This document shows positions 39,147-48,419 of a DNA stretch of 64,000 nt, piece by piece. The notes beneath the pieces were generated by a model, which did not search any database, was not told the DNA's origin, and saw only the letters and a list, made by a program, of their open reading frames with translations. Each line of letters begins with the position of its first letter. Position 1 is the first letter of the stretch. The stretch is taken from the NCBI GenBank assembly GCA_001414485.1, contig LLEY01000064.1:124001-188000 (forward strand), given 5' to 3'. A program made the position numbers and the translations under genes. The stretch comes from Calycina herbarum. Its lineage: Eukaryota > Ascomycota > Leotiomycetes > Helotiales > Pezizellaceae.

Positions 39147-39650
39147 CTATTTTGTCGAACGTACAAACCTTGGCTCCCGAAGCGTGACGCCGTGCACGGT
39201 CTGTACATGATGTTTTGAATGCTGCAAGTGTTCGAGAACCAGCCCCTGACACTTACACATTAGGTGATAACACTCTATCCTAGCCTCCGGATCTTTTCCC
39301 TTGAGGTGAATCCGTTCAACGTGATCTATCATCTTCGCAGGGCGGCAAAAAGAGGCTATCCGCTCCTTATAACTCTTCGATTCGTCGCCAATGCAGATGA
39401 AGAATTGGGTCCTGGCAAGGACGAGAGGGAAGGGCTCGAGATCCCTTACATGTCTGCTCTCTAGTCTAGAGATCGCAACGGATCTGTGGGTAGGCACTGA
39501 AAGGACGAGCTTCGAGTAGATTTCAAAGAGGTGTTGGAAGAGAGTGATTTTGCCTGGATTGCCTCTGTTTGAAATGAATCTTGGAAAGTCGCTAGAAATG
39601 GGAAGGGCAAAGCTCAGTAGAAATCTGCTGGTCTCTGTGATGACCGGCAC
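39147..39650 (-). pseudogene. C-terminal fragment of a second DUF3435/FluG-type family protein
   Basis: A 167-codon open frame on the minus strand with a distinctive zinc-finger tail: FFICIGDESKSYKERIASF, KMIDHVERIHLKGKDPEAR, CKCQGLVLEHLQHSKHHVQTVHGVTLRE. This matches the end of the longer 'FluG/DUF3435' fungal family (CxxC, HVxxxHL, CxxC with HxxxxH), and is a different lineage from the captain at 35003. The recombinase domain is absent; the 39660-39960 repeat array lies where it should be. It is probably a decapitated recombinase relic. The first Cys pair is incomplete (FICIG for CxxC). Confidence 0.6.
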
Positions 39651-39659
39651 TTGTATGCC

Positions 39660-39960
39660 GGGAAACGGGAGTGGTGCAGCTTAGCAGAGTTCTTCTAAGC
39701 GTACAGAGATTAGTAGAATTCTACCGGGCTCTGCACTATTCCCTATTTTCCAGCACGAGACAAGACCTCGTGCTACTGGTAGAAATTTACCAGTAAAATC
39801 CTACTAGCACAGGTTCACCTCGGAGGGTTTCCCAGAAACAGCCTTGGAAAATCTATACTAGCAGATTTCTACTAACAGAGCGAGGAGCTTGGGAAGTTTC
39901 CGGGGACATCTCCTAGCGCCTCGTTCTATCAGTACAACTCTACTAGTATATGTGTAGGCG
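39660..39960. repeat. Array of a TACTAGTAGAAATTTACCAG-like self-complementary word
   Basis: At least five imperfect copies in both orientations: ATTAGTAGAATTCTACCGG, CTGGTAGAAATTTACCAG, AATCCTACTAGCAC, CTAGCAGATTTCTACTAA, TACAACTCTACTAGTATA. GC-rich spacers hold a second pairing, AGACAAGACCTCGTGC against GCACGAG. There is no coding potential. Confidence 0.65.
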
Positions 39961-40205
39961 CTTATCTTCAAGAATTGGTTGAATAACCGCTCGCTCATGC
40001 CTCGCTTACCTACGCGAGACTGAGCCTGGCTCACGACTATATCGGAATTTGGTTTTTCGTTTTTTGGTTCCCCTCGAACTTGGTTTAGGAATTTCAGATT
40101 TTAGTATTAGGAACTGTAAGAAGTAATAAGCCTTGAAATAGATTCCTATAATATAAAGATGTCCTCGAATCTAGTCTGTAATCTCCAAGCAATCTTGAAT
40201 TAATC

Positions 40206-40397
40206 ATGACTAGCAAACCTAAAAGAAAAAGTCAAAGGCTAAGCCGAAGAACGAACACCTTGCTTAAGAAAGCAAATGAGATGGCAGAATTTTACGAGGT
40301 CGATGTTGCATTGGTTCTCTACATTCGTAAAACTGGCCGTTATATCACTTACAAATCTATCGATCTCGATTCTTGGCCACCATCAATAGAACAAATT
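40206..40397 (+). CDS. Small MADS-box-like protein, first exon
   Basis: ATG at 40206; reads KRKSQRLSRRTNTLLKKANEMAEF then YEVDVALVLYIRKTGRYITY and WPPSIEQI. The order (basic segment, RRxxTLLKKAxE helix, DVALVLY strand) is the core of the MADS/SRF fold, shortened at the N-terminus. A consensus donor GTAAGT begins at 40398, so the 68-aa reading to 40412 is probably one exon of a longer gene; no convincing acceptor was chosen. A second member lies at 47406. DNA binding is suggested by fold only. Confidence 0.55.
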
Positions 40398-40734
40398 GTA
40401 AGTTCTACCTAGAGAAGCCAGAAAAATGTACTAAAACAGTAGTAGCAACATACATACCCAATTCCAATGAACCTGCTCCCACATGATATAAAAACCAAGT
40501 ATTAGAAGCGTTCGAATAATTCTAGACACGATATGAATCCAGAGCAGCCTGTGGAGTTATATAAGGAATTAAAAGCATCTAGGAATAAATAGGCAAGAAT
40601 ATATTAGGTCATAGGTACGTGATGTTCTAATCCGTTTTGTTGCACATCGCGATGCAACATTTGGTAACTGTGATTACGTGATTTACCTTCTCTTAGAAAC
40701 TGTTGCGATCTCTAGGTTCAAAGTGCGCTAAATT

Positions 40735-40850
40735 GACTTAAGCAGAAGTATCTGGCCCATATCGAAGGAGATAGGCTTAGGTGTGAGGTCTGTTGAATGA
40801 CTGCGGCACAAGCAGCGTCTCTAGAATCACGCAGAGAGCATTTGGGCGAT
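40735..40850 (+). pseudogene. Third captain-type zinc-finger remnant
   Basis: With one stop and a frame slip the plus strand reads LKQKYLAHIEGDRLRCEVC and then a degraded HKQRLQNHAES-like end, matching the tail of the 37686-37925 remnant. Only about 40 codons survive. Confidence 0.55.
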
Positions 40851-40877
40851 ACTCAAACGAAAGGGTCGCCTTAATCC

Positions 40878-40948
40878 AGGGGGTCCGATTTGACTCCCCT
40901 GTGTCATTCTAATTACAGGAATCGAGCAGGGAGCTAAATTAGAACCCT
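40878..40948. repeat. Two GGGAGC-N-GCTCCC-type imperfect palindromes
   Basis: AGGGGGTCCGATTTGACTCC (from 40878) and AGGGAGCTAAATTAGAACCC (from 40928) share a palindromic plan, GGGAGCCAAATTTGGCTCCC. The same plan recurs at 41894-41915, 41964-41987, 47113-47135, 47149-47170 and 47200-47220. Confidence 0.55.
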
Positions 40949-41159
40949 TAATTCGATACATTTGGCACTTGCGATGCTCTTGAGATCACTTTTCCTTTCA
41001 AAATCATGCAGGGAAGTGTATCGGATGCTTGGGTCATTCAGAGGCTGTGCTTTGATCTCTCGAACCGACAGTTCGGGAGATCACTGCGCAAAGACAAGGA
41101 TCATGTTCCAAGTATCGAGAGCTTCTTAGAGACCACGAGACTAGCATTAGCTAGGATGC

Positions 41160-41335
41160 AGGTAGTTTGCGTAAACCAAATGCTATATACTAAATCAAAT
41201 AATTTATGCAAACGAAATAGCGTGTACGAACGAAGTGGTATGATCAAACCAGGTAGTTTGTGCGCATGACTACGGGGTAAACACCAAGCACTGTGTAGAA
41301 ACCAAGTGGTGTGTACACACCAAATGTGCAGGGGT
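41160..41335. repeat. Degenerate tandem array of an about 18-nt AAACCAAGTGGTGTGTAC word
   Basis: Successive variants: TAAACCAAATGCTATATAC, TAAATCAAATAATTTATGC, AAACGAAATAGCGTGTACG, AACGAAGTGGTATGATC, AAACCAGGTAGTTTGTGC, AACACCAAGCACTGTGTAG, AAACCAAGTGGTGTGTAC. The 87-aa ORF across it is not supported as a gene. Confidence 0.65.
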
Positions 41336-41554
41336 CTCCATCTCACCTCGATTTTTGGATGGTCTCTATCAGGATGATCCCCTTAACCTTTATTTAGTAG
41401 GCCCGTTAGACATTAACGATCACCTCGCCTTTTGGATAGCCTCTATCTAAGATGAATCCTAGAACTTTTATATAGTGGACTACTTAATCTAGAGTCGGTA
41501 TAGTGTAGATTACAGGATTGCTTTAGAATTTTATATTATTAGCTGGAATAGTTT

Positions 41555-41825
41555 AGGTTTTAGTACAAATTTTCAGCTTACTCAAAGTTCTACTAGTACT
41601 TCAGTTTCTAGTGCTAAAACTCAGCGTGCTCTAAGTTGTAATACACCGAAGTACGAATATAAGGCATACGTCACCCTGTAGTACTCTATATTATAGTACT
41701 TTAGACGAGAGTACTCTGAATTGTAGTACTACAACTTCGAGTACTCCAGTCTGAAGTACAAACATAAGGCATGCATCACCTTGCAGTACTCCATATTATA
41801 GGACTCCGAATCTTAAAATAGTTTC
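41555..41825. repeat. AGTACT-rich array with an about 100-bp tandem duplication
   Basis: AAGTACGAATATAAGGCATA (from about 41653) recurs as AAGTACAAACATAAGGCATG (from about 41755), each followed by a GTAGTACTCTATATTATAG-like stretch. The palindrome AGTACT and near forms occur many times in between. Confidence 0.65.
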
Positions 41826-41869
41826 GGGGTAAGTAAACTACTTATAATTAGTACTCCTAAGACGCTGGC

Positions 41870-42060
41870 ATATAAGAAACGCTGGCGTTGAAAAGGGAGT
41901 ATAATACAGCTCCCTAACGCTGGCATATCCATTGCGATGGCGCTTAAGGAACGCTAGCGTTGAGGATGGAGCAAAATTGGGCTCCCTAACGCTGGCGCAC
42001 CGGTTACGATAGCGTTTAAGGAACGCCGGTGTTGCTTGACGCTAACGGATTCATTGCGCT
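41870..42060. repeat. AACGCTGGCGTT palindrome array
   Basis: The self-complementary word AACGCTGGCGTT and variants (AACGCTAGCGTT, AACGCCGGTGTT, GACGCTAACG) recur in a unit CTCCCTAACGCTGGC...ATTGCGATGGCGCTTAAGGA that is repeated about two and a half times. Confidence 0.7.
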
Positions 42061-42079
42061 AACGCTTGGGGGAAGAATA

Positions 42080-42400
42080 TTGCTTCTGAGATAAGTATCT
42101 TAGGACGTTATAGCTCGTAGGACCCTACAGATCTTAAGAGAATACTCTTAGGACCGTAGATATCGTAGGAGGATTCTCCTAAGATAATTCTCGTAGGAGC
42201 CTGAGAATTTTAACAGAAATCGCTTAGGAAATTTCTCCGAGGAAATTTCTCCTGCGACTAAACACGGCTCCTATAGACTTTAGGCTTATAGGAGAAAGGT
42301 CCTAGCAGATTGTAGTTCTTAGGAGCTTCCTCTTAGTCGTCATAATAACCCAGGAGCTTTCTGCTAGTAGCATTCTTCTAGGAATCACCAGGGAAGACTC
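42080..42400. repeat. CTTAGGAG/CTCCTAAG inverted-word array
   Basis: TCTTAGGA, CTCCTAAG, CGTAGGAG and TTAGGAGC variants appear in both orientations every 15-30 bases, forming several possible hairpins, for example around AAGAGAATACTCTTAGGA and AAATTTCTCCGAGGAAATTT. No coding potential. Confidence 0.65.
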
Positions 42401-42712
42401 ACAAAGTCATAATATAGGCCGCAATTATATGAGAGGACATGGCTTAATAAACTAGATCTCTATAGAAACTATACTAAAGAACACGTGGATCTGAAGTGAC
42501 TACACTGAAGAGATCCTAGGCTCTGCTACTTCAATTGTCTGTGATCGTGGAATCCAACCTTGCCAGTTTCGGGATAGCGCCCCTAAGAACACCTTAAGCA
42601 GTTCGACGTAGTGCATTTCTCAGTGCCTCGGCAGTATTTCTCGTCCGCCTTACAACGTACGAAAGAAAATGTCTTGTTCAAGCGCTGCTAGGGTCTTTCT
42701 ACTCTGAAGGTA

Positions 42713-42792
42713 CAGTCGCTCGCAAAATCGGCTTCGTCCCTCGGCCCTCAACGGAAAAATTGTGAGCATAGACTACCTAGGCCATTTTTGCC
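42713..42792 (+). repeat. Left TIR of the NLR segment
   Basis: Begins CAGTCGCTCGCAAAATCGGC directly after TA. Its reverse complement aligns with 46865-46940. Confidence 0.7.
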
Positions 42793-42956
42793 AATGATGC
42801 CGTGGCACGTGCAATGGATGCCTGAAAGCCAGACGTTGCTCAGCCGCACAATCAGTACCGACGAAGTGAAATCGAAATCGAAAACATTGACCTGCTAGTA
42901 ACCAGCTAGCAAAGCGCGTCTTGCCATTTTGGCCTTTGGAATAACATAAAGCATAT

Positions 42957-45900
42957 ACGCCGCTTCCAGCAAAAAATTGAGAGCCGCAGAGAGAAGGGAG
43001 TAAAGCAAGGCGGCGAAGGTTCCTACTCCCCCGCGTCTGCCACAACGGACCAGATCTCCACCTCTCCGCCTGTGCCCACCTCGACAGCACCCGCGAAGCT
43101 GCCATCTGAGCGGGCCGAGCCGTCATATCCACAGCCGCCGAATCACCTCTCCACGGTGACACTCTCTATTCGACCTGTAGATCAGCCGACTGTTTCTGCC
43201 ACCCCCTCGACGAGCGAGAGTAGCGATCTATGGAAATCAGCTTACGACAAATTTCGAAAGGAAGAACCCGACCTCCTAAGTGGCTACGACAAGCACGTAC
43301 TTGGCGATGCTGCGGTGAATCTAGATCTCTTAAGTCGGGAGTCTATTAAAACCGCTCTGAATAAGCTATTAGAGGATCGAGAAAAGAAGTAATAGAAAGT
43401 TTCTGTCCTAGGCCACGATGTCAAGATACGAGCACAAGTCGAGAGGTTGACCAATATCCTTAAATGGTCCGACCCGCTAGTTAAGGGTGCTATAAGCACT
43501 TAGCCCTACGCGGCACTAGCGTGGTCTGGTGTTTCGTTGCTTCTCCTAGTAAGTAGATAACATAGCCGGCGGACTGCTAAGCTCTTGCTAACGCTGACAG
43601 CTTCTTACGAGCAGTACCACGTAAAATGAGGCAATGTTAGAGGGCTTCAGCTCGATCAGAGAACTTCAGAAGTTTTGGGAGGCCCACGAGAAGACATCCC
43701 TCCAATCCGAACATCAACAACACTACCAAAGCCTCATCGAACCCTTGGTCAAATTATATTCACTGTTCTTCGTATACCAAGCTCATATTATATGCCACCT
43801 CTCTAAAACGTAACCCTTGCGCGCATGGAGAGATCTGAGTAACCCTAAATTTTAGACGAATAAGCTAGACGATATTAATAAGTTGAGCGAAAATTGCTGT
43901 AAACTTATTAGTGTGTCTCGTAAAAGTGAGATTCAAGAGAATAGGGATAGTCTACTACAAGAGATACAAAAGTTGCGGAACATCTAAGAGGATATACAGG
44001 AGAGCAAGAAACGGCATACAAGAGACGAGCAGGAAACACGACTCCTTTAAGACTTAGCGATAGCGGCAGGAGACTATGAGAGGTACAAGGACCTTAACCT
44101 AAAAAGGGTCCGCGGTACCCGCGAGTGGTTTCTGACAGATGAGAGATTCTGTAAGTGGCGCGATAACACATCCTCAAGTCTCCTCTAGGTTTCAGCAGGA
44201 CCTGGGCGTGGCAAGTCGGTCTTGTCAAGATCTCTTATTAACGAGGGCCCGTTGGACATTACTACGATAACTATTACGCCTTCTTCTAATGAGCCTACTA
44301 CTAGCAAACAATCCGTTGTATGCTACTTCTTCTTCAAAGATAGCGGCGATGGCCACATGGATAGTGCTCAAGCCTTGTGTGCTCTATTGCACCAGCTTTT
44401 CACTTGCCCTTCTACCTCTGGACTGATCAAGTATGTACTTGAGAGACATAGGGAAGATGGAAGAGGTCTTACTGAGAAAGCCTCTAAGCTCTAGGGAATA
44501 TTATTAGCTTGTGTCGCGGCTCCAGATTCCGGTGAAATCATTTGCGTCCTTGATGCTCTAGACGAATGTAAGGATAATAGTAGGCAGGAACTTGTTAAGA
44601 CACTAAATGAGTTCTATTCTCGAAGTGCGAGACTGTCAACGGATGACTCGAAGCTCAAGTTTCTCGTTACGAGTCGTCTGTATGATGTTTTGGAAAGTTC
44701 TTTCGAGAAATCCCCCGAAGCTGTCTATTTACGATTTGATGGTGACGACAAGTCTAAGGAAATCTAGAAAGAGATTGATCTCGTCATCGACGCTAAAGTG
44801 CGAGACATAACAATCAATTTCGCTGCTAAGGATTAACAAAAGATCTCTGAACACCTTAAGAGCATGGAGCATCGCACATACCTCTGGCTACATTTGACGT
44901 TTGATATAATTGAGAAGAGCCCTAGTGAATACGGTAGGAGGCTTGATATTGAAAAGTTATTGTCTCGTTTGCCATCCCAAGTCTCTGATGCGTACGAAAA
45001 GATCCTAAGCCGAAGTAAAGACCAGTTATTAACTAGGATTCTCCTTCAAATCATACTTGCTGCTATACGGCCTTTGACTCTTGACGAAGCGAATATTGCT
45101 TTCACATTGGCTATTCAAGAACAAGAGCCGAACTCACACACGAAAGTCGAGTTAGAACTATGGCCAAGGAAAAACTTCCGAAGCTGTGTCACAAATCTTT
45201 GCAGCCTTTTTATTAGCGTCTATGACTCAAAGTTGTCCTTTATCCACTAGACGGCAAGGGAGTTCCTTCTAGATTCCGAACAAAAAGGAAATTGGAAAGG
45301 TAGCTTTGATATGGCACAGTCGCATAATACAATATCACGATCATGTCTTCTTTACTTATTGCTGCCCGACATCAATGGGCCGATCGAAGACGGTAATCCT
45401 ACACAATATCTATACCTCGCCTATGCTGCTGACTTCTGGCCTTTGCACTTTGTCTCGTAAAAGGCTGCCGATGCTAATGCATTTCGTAAGCATGCTCGCA
45501 CGCTTTGCAATACAACCAGTCATTAAGCAAGCATCTGGGTACCTAGCTGCCTCAAACACAGACATCTACATTGGGAAGGCTGGTCAGATTTGGCTTTAGC
45601 AAGCTATCTTGGTCTTAGTGAGGTTATAGAAGATATTTTGTTTAAGGAGGAACCTGATGTTGATTTAGAGACAGAGAATAATAATGATATTAGCCGAACG
45701 CCTCTGTCATGGGCTGCCGAGGGAGGATACGAGACCGTCGTCAAGCTGCTGCTCGAGAAGGGGGCCGAAATAGAGGCGATGGATGATGATCTTAGCTGGA
45801 CGCCGCTGTCATATGCTGCCGGGCAAGGACACGAGGCCGTCATCAAGCTGCTGCTTAAGAAGGGGGCCGAGACAGAGGCGGGGGATGATATTTTTAGCAG

Positions 45901-46381
45901 GACGCCGCTATCACTGGCTGCTGGGGGAGGGCACGAGGCCGTCGTCAAGCTACTACTCGAGAAAGGGGCCGAGATAGAGGCGGGGGATAATGGTGAATTT
46001 GACTAGAGGACGCCGCTGTTATGGGCTGTCGGGGAAGGACACGAGGCCGTCGTCAAGCTACTGCTCGAGAAAGGGGCCGAGATAGAGGCGAAGGATTGTG
46101 GTGAATTTGGCCGGACGCCGTTATCATGGGCTGCCGGGGGAGGGCACGAGGCCGTCGTCGAGCTGCTTCTCGAGAAGGGGGCCGAGATAGAGGCGAAGGA
46201 TCGTGCTGGCCGGACGCCGTTGTCATGGGCTGCCGAGCTAGGGCACGAGGTCGTCGTCAAGCTGCTGCTCGAGAAGGGGGCCGAGATACAGGCGAAGGAT
46301 TGTGCTGGCCGGACGCCGCTATGGTGGGCTGCTGAGAGAGGGCATGAGATCGTCGTCAAGTTACTGCTTGGCAGAGGCTAA
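42957..46381 (+). pseudogene. NWD-NACHT-ankyrin NLR, RIP-damaged
   Basis: Fungal NOD-like receptor: allorecognition/immune sensor by family. No ATG is visible; the frame is open from about 42900 and an ATA at about 42953 may be a mutated start. The NWD-type N-domain (DLWKSAYDKFRKEEPDLL at about 43230; PYAALAWSGVSLLLL at about 43500) is followed by a probable intron from GTAAGT at about 43548 to GCTGACAG at about 43611. The NACHT domain has its P-loop SAGPGRGKSVLS at about 44193-44228, Walker B-like CVLDALDECKD at about 44545-44575, then LKFLVTSRL. About 6.6 ankyrin repeats, very alike in DNA, fill 45690-46375. At least eight stops are all TAG/TAA and explicable as CAG, CAA or TGG changed by C-to-T/G-to-A. 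It lies inside the TIR segment 42713-46940. Confidence 0.85.
45690..46375 (+). repeat. Near-identical ankyrin-repeat DNA units (about 100 bp each)
   Basis: Units share GCACGAGGCCGTCGTCAAGC and GAGAAGGGGGCCGAGATAGA, coding TPLSWAAxxGHEAVVKLLL and EKGAEIEAKD. Such high internal identity is known for fungal NLR repeat domains that vary by unit exchange. Confidence 0.8.
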
Positions 46382-47405
46382 TAGTACGGTTTCACACTAT
46401 TGCACCTAGCCTCTGCTCGATACGGACCCTAGGTAGCAATAGCTGATGAAGAAACAGATAAGTACTATTGCTTTTAGCTTTTGAAACCTGTGATGTAGGA
46501 ATCGTCAAGTCAAATATGTTCTTATTTTCCTAACGTTGATAAAGAGGGACTTGAGACAGCTGATCTTTATATATTGTAGCTAATACTAACATACTTTCAT
46601 ACGGATTGTAAATAGGCTAGAGTAAGGTTAGATTGGTGAATGTAGAATATTCTAACGACTTCGCGTAATATATTTTTGGTTGCCTATGCTATAGCGTTGT
46701 TTAAAACTGCGTGAGGTAGTCTGTGCTCCCTTTTTTTTAATAGCGGAAGGACGAAGCCGATTTTACAAGCAACTCTATATAATGGCGATTCCGCGGAAAC
46801 GATAGATATTATATATAAATAAGCCTTAAAGTACACCGGGTGACAAGCAAGCTAGTGTACCAGCGCCAAAAATGGCTGAGGTGGTCTGTGCTCACAATTT
46901 TTTAGGCGAAAGAGGACGAAGCCAATTTTGCAAGTGACTATAGAAGAGACACCTTGGTAAATATCGATTAAGCGCTAGTAAGGGTTTAAAGATTCCTAAA
47001 TAAGAAACCCTTATTTAGTCTAGTGGAAAGAACAAGCAAGAACAGGATCGCACATCGTGAGAACAAGTAGCATTATAAAGGGGCTTGCAGAACTTAACCT
47101 ATTTTTAGAATTGAGGGGCCCAAATCTGGCTCCCCACCACTTGGATTCAAGGGGACCAATTTAGGCCCTCTATTATGTGATCAAAGATTTTGGAGAATTG
47201 AGGGTTCGACTTCGGCTCCCATGCTTCAGTTTTCGAGGCACCAGTCGGCCACTAATATAAGACACTCCTTAATAAGATAGCCCATCAGACGGTCCTTAAT
47301 AAACACAGTTCCAAATAATAATCAGCGCTCAAATGACCCATGCTCAAAGGGTATTAAAGGTGGCTTAGAGAGATTTTCCCGATCTCTAGCACAACCTAAG
47401 GATAA
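46382..47405. repeat. Gene-free stretch with two TIR-end copies and three palindromes
   Basis: Besides the right TIR at 46865-46940, a second similar end lies at 46709-46775 (GTAGTCTGTGCTCCC ... ACGAAGCCGATTTTACAAGC) followed by TA. Three GGGAGC-type palindromes lie at 47113-47220. No ORF is supported. Confidence 0.6.
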
Positions 47406-47560
47406 ATGGATACTCTAAATGTCAAACGAAACAATGAGGGGAAAAGAAGAAAGAGAAAGAACGAGGGGATAAACAAGAGAAAAGATACCTTGATTAAGAA
47501 GGCCTACGAATTAGGGGAATTCGATGGTATCGACGTCGCTCTAATTATTTGCAAACATGG
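47406..47560 (+). CDS. Small MADS-box-like protein, second copy, partial
   Basis: ATG at 47406; reads RRKRKNEGINKRKDTLIKKA, YELGEFDGIDVALIICKHGV, the same basic helix and DVALII strand as the gene at 40206 (KKAxE-x-EF-x-VDVAL). After ICKHG the resemblance ends at a GTGTGAG that could be a donor; the 69-aa reading beyond it (to 47615) has no family resemblance. Either a first exon or a truncated gene. The two copies are clearly diverged, so this is a small family and not a recent duplicate. Confidence 0.5.
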
Positions 47561-47675
47561 TGTGAGGGTTAGAACCCATGATGGAGGCTCGGGCCACGCC
47601 CTCGCTAAGCATTGACCAAAGTCCCCGCTTAGCACTGGCCATCACCCCACTGCCAAGTTGTTGGAATATTCCAGA

Positions 47676-47711
47676 AGCTCTTCTTCTCTCTATATATAGA
47701 GGAAGAGCTCG
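47676..47711. repeat. Hairpin: GAGCTCTTCT...AGGAAGAGCTC
   Basis: AAGCTCTTCTTCTCTC, then TATATATAG and AGGAAGAGCTCG, form an almost perfect 15-bp stem with a TATATA loop. It may be a small palindrome or an element end. Confidence 0.5.
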
Positions 47712-48350
47712 TATGTATGTAGTCTTCACGCACTTCTTAATTGAATATTCGAAACCACACCTTTGAGTTGTTCGAGGTCTGGCCTCTCACAATATCACGG
47801 CGAATGCCAGCTGATAGTATATACTTAGATGTCGTCTAAGGTAGACCTGGCTAGTATAAACATAAACAAAAGCAACAGGATTGCCTTGGCCAAGTAGCAA
47901 TGTGGGCGGTGGCCAACATGTCCATCGGCAGCTGCTTACGAGGAAATTTGGTATAGACGACTCAGGCAATCTAGGTGGATTCAACCTCACCGGCGGGGGT
48001 AGTATGCTAACTAATGTATCTTATGTTCAAAACACAGCCTCTCAGTTGGTATTGATTTGTACCATACAGATGTAACGAAGGATTACGATCCAGGGTTTTA
48101 AAGGCAGCCGTTGTATAAGTTTCCGTGTCTGCCCTCCATCTCCTCACTTCTTTACTAAACCTCCCTCAGTCACCCTCCTCAGTCACCCTCCTCTACTAAA
48201 TTCCACTTCCTCAACCGTTATTTCCGTTTATCTTCCTATAAACCTTATGCACTAAGAACCCTTTAGGTGTTCTATATTGCTTTGTTAAGCTGGTCTGTTT
48301 CTCACCCTGTAAGTGCTTCTTGAAGCCTAATCTGCTTTTGTTCGCAGCGT
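47712..48350. other. Gene-free stretch, pyrimidine-rich end
   Basis: Nothing codable is supported at 47712-48120. The stretch 48120-48210 is CT-rich with a duplicated CCTCAGTCACCCTCCTC and may be the promoter of the pseudogene that follows. A donor/acceptor pair (GTAAGTGC to TTCGCAG, about 48310-48347) looks like its first intron. Confidence 0.4.
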
Positions 48351-48419
48351 CTACTCCTTCTACTGGCCCTTCGCTGTTATAGGATCAGGATCCTCTCGCC
48401 TTGAAACTAGGTGGTGGGA

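Larger units (their letters stand above)
42713..46940 (+). mobile_element. TIR-bounded segment carrying the NLR pseudogene
   Basis: Inverted repeats of about 76-80 bp: left 42713-42792 and right 46865-46940, both ending in C/TAGTCGCT-like tips next to TA (42711-42712 and 46941-46942). The shared core is CAAAATCGGCTTCGTCC outside and GCCAAAAATGGC inside. The TA target and CAGT tip resemble Tc1/mariner-type elements, but no transposase lies inside; an NLR pseudogene does. Either a non-autonomous TIR element that captured an NLR, or two independent ends that happen to face each other. Confidence 0.6.

Noticed and set aside
41006..41269. 87-aa ORF
   Set aside because: Its second half is the 18-nt degenerate repeat array; no homology is recognised.
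39660..42400. CRISPR array or canonical satellite
   Set aside because: Units are degenerate, palindromic, unevenly spaced and differ from block to block; CRISPR is also not expected in a fungus.
45604..46359. Minus-strand and off-frame ORFs across the ankyrin repeats
   Set aside because: Repeat shadows; the sense frame gives clear ankyrin units.
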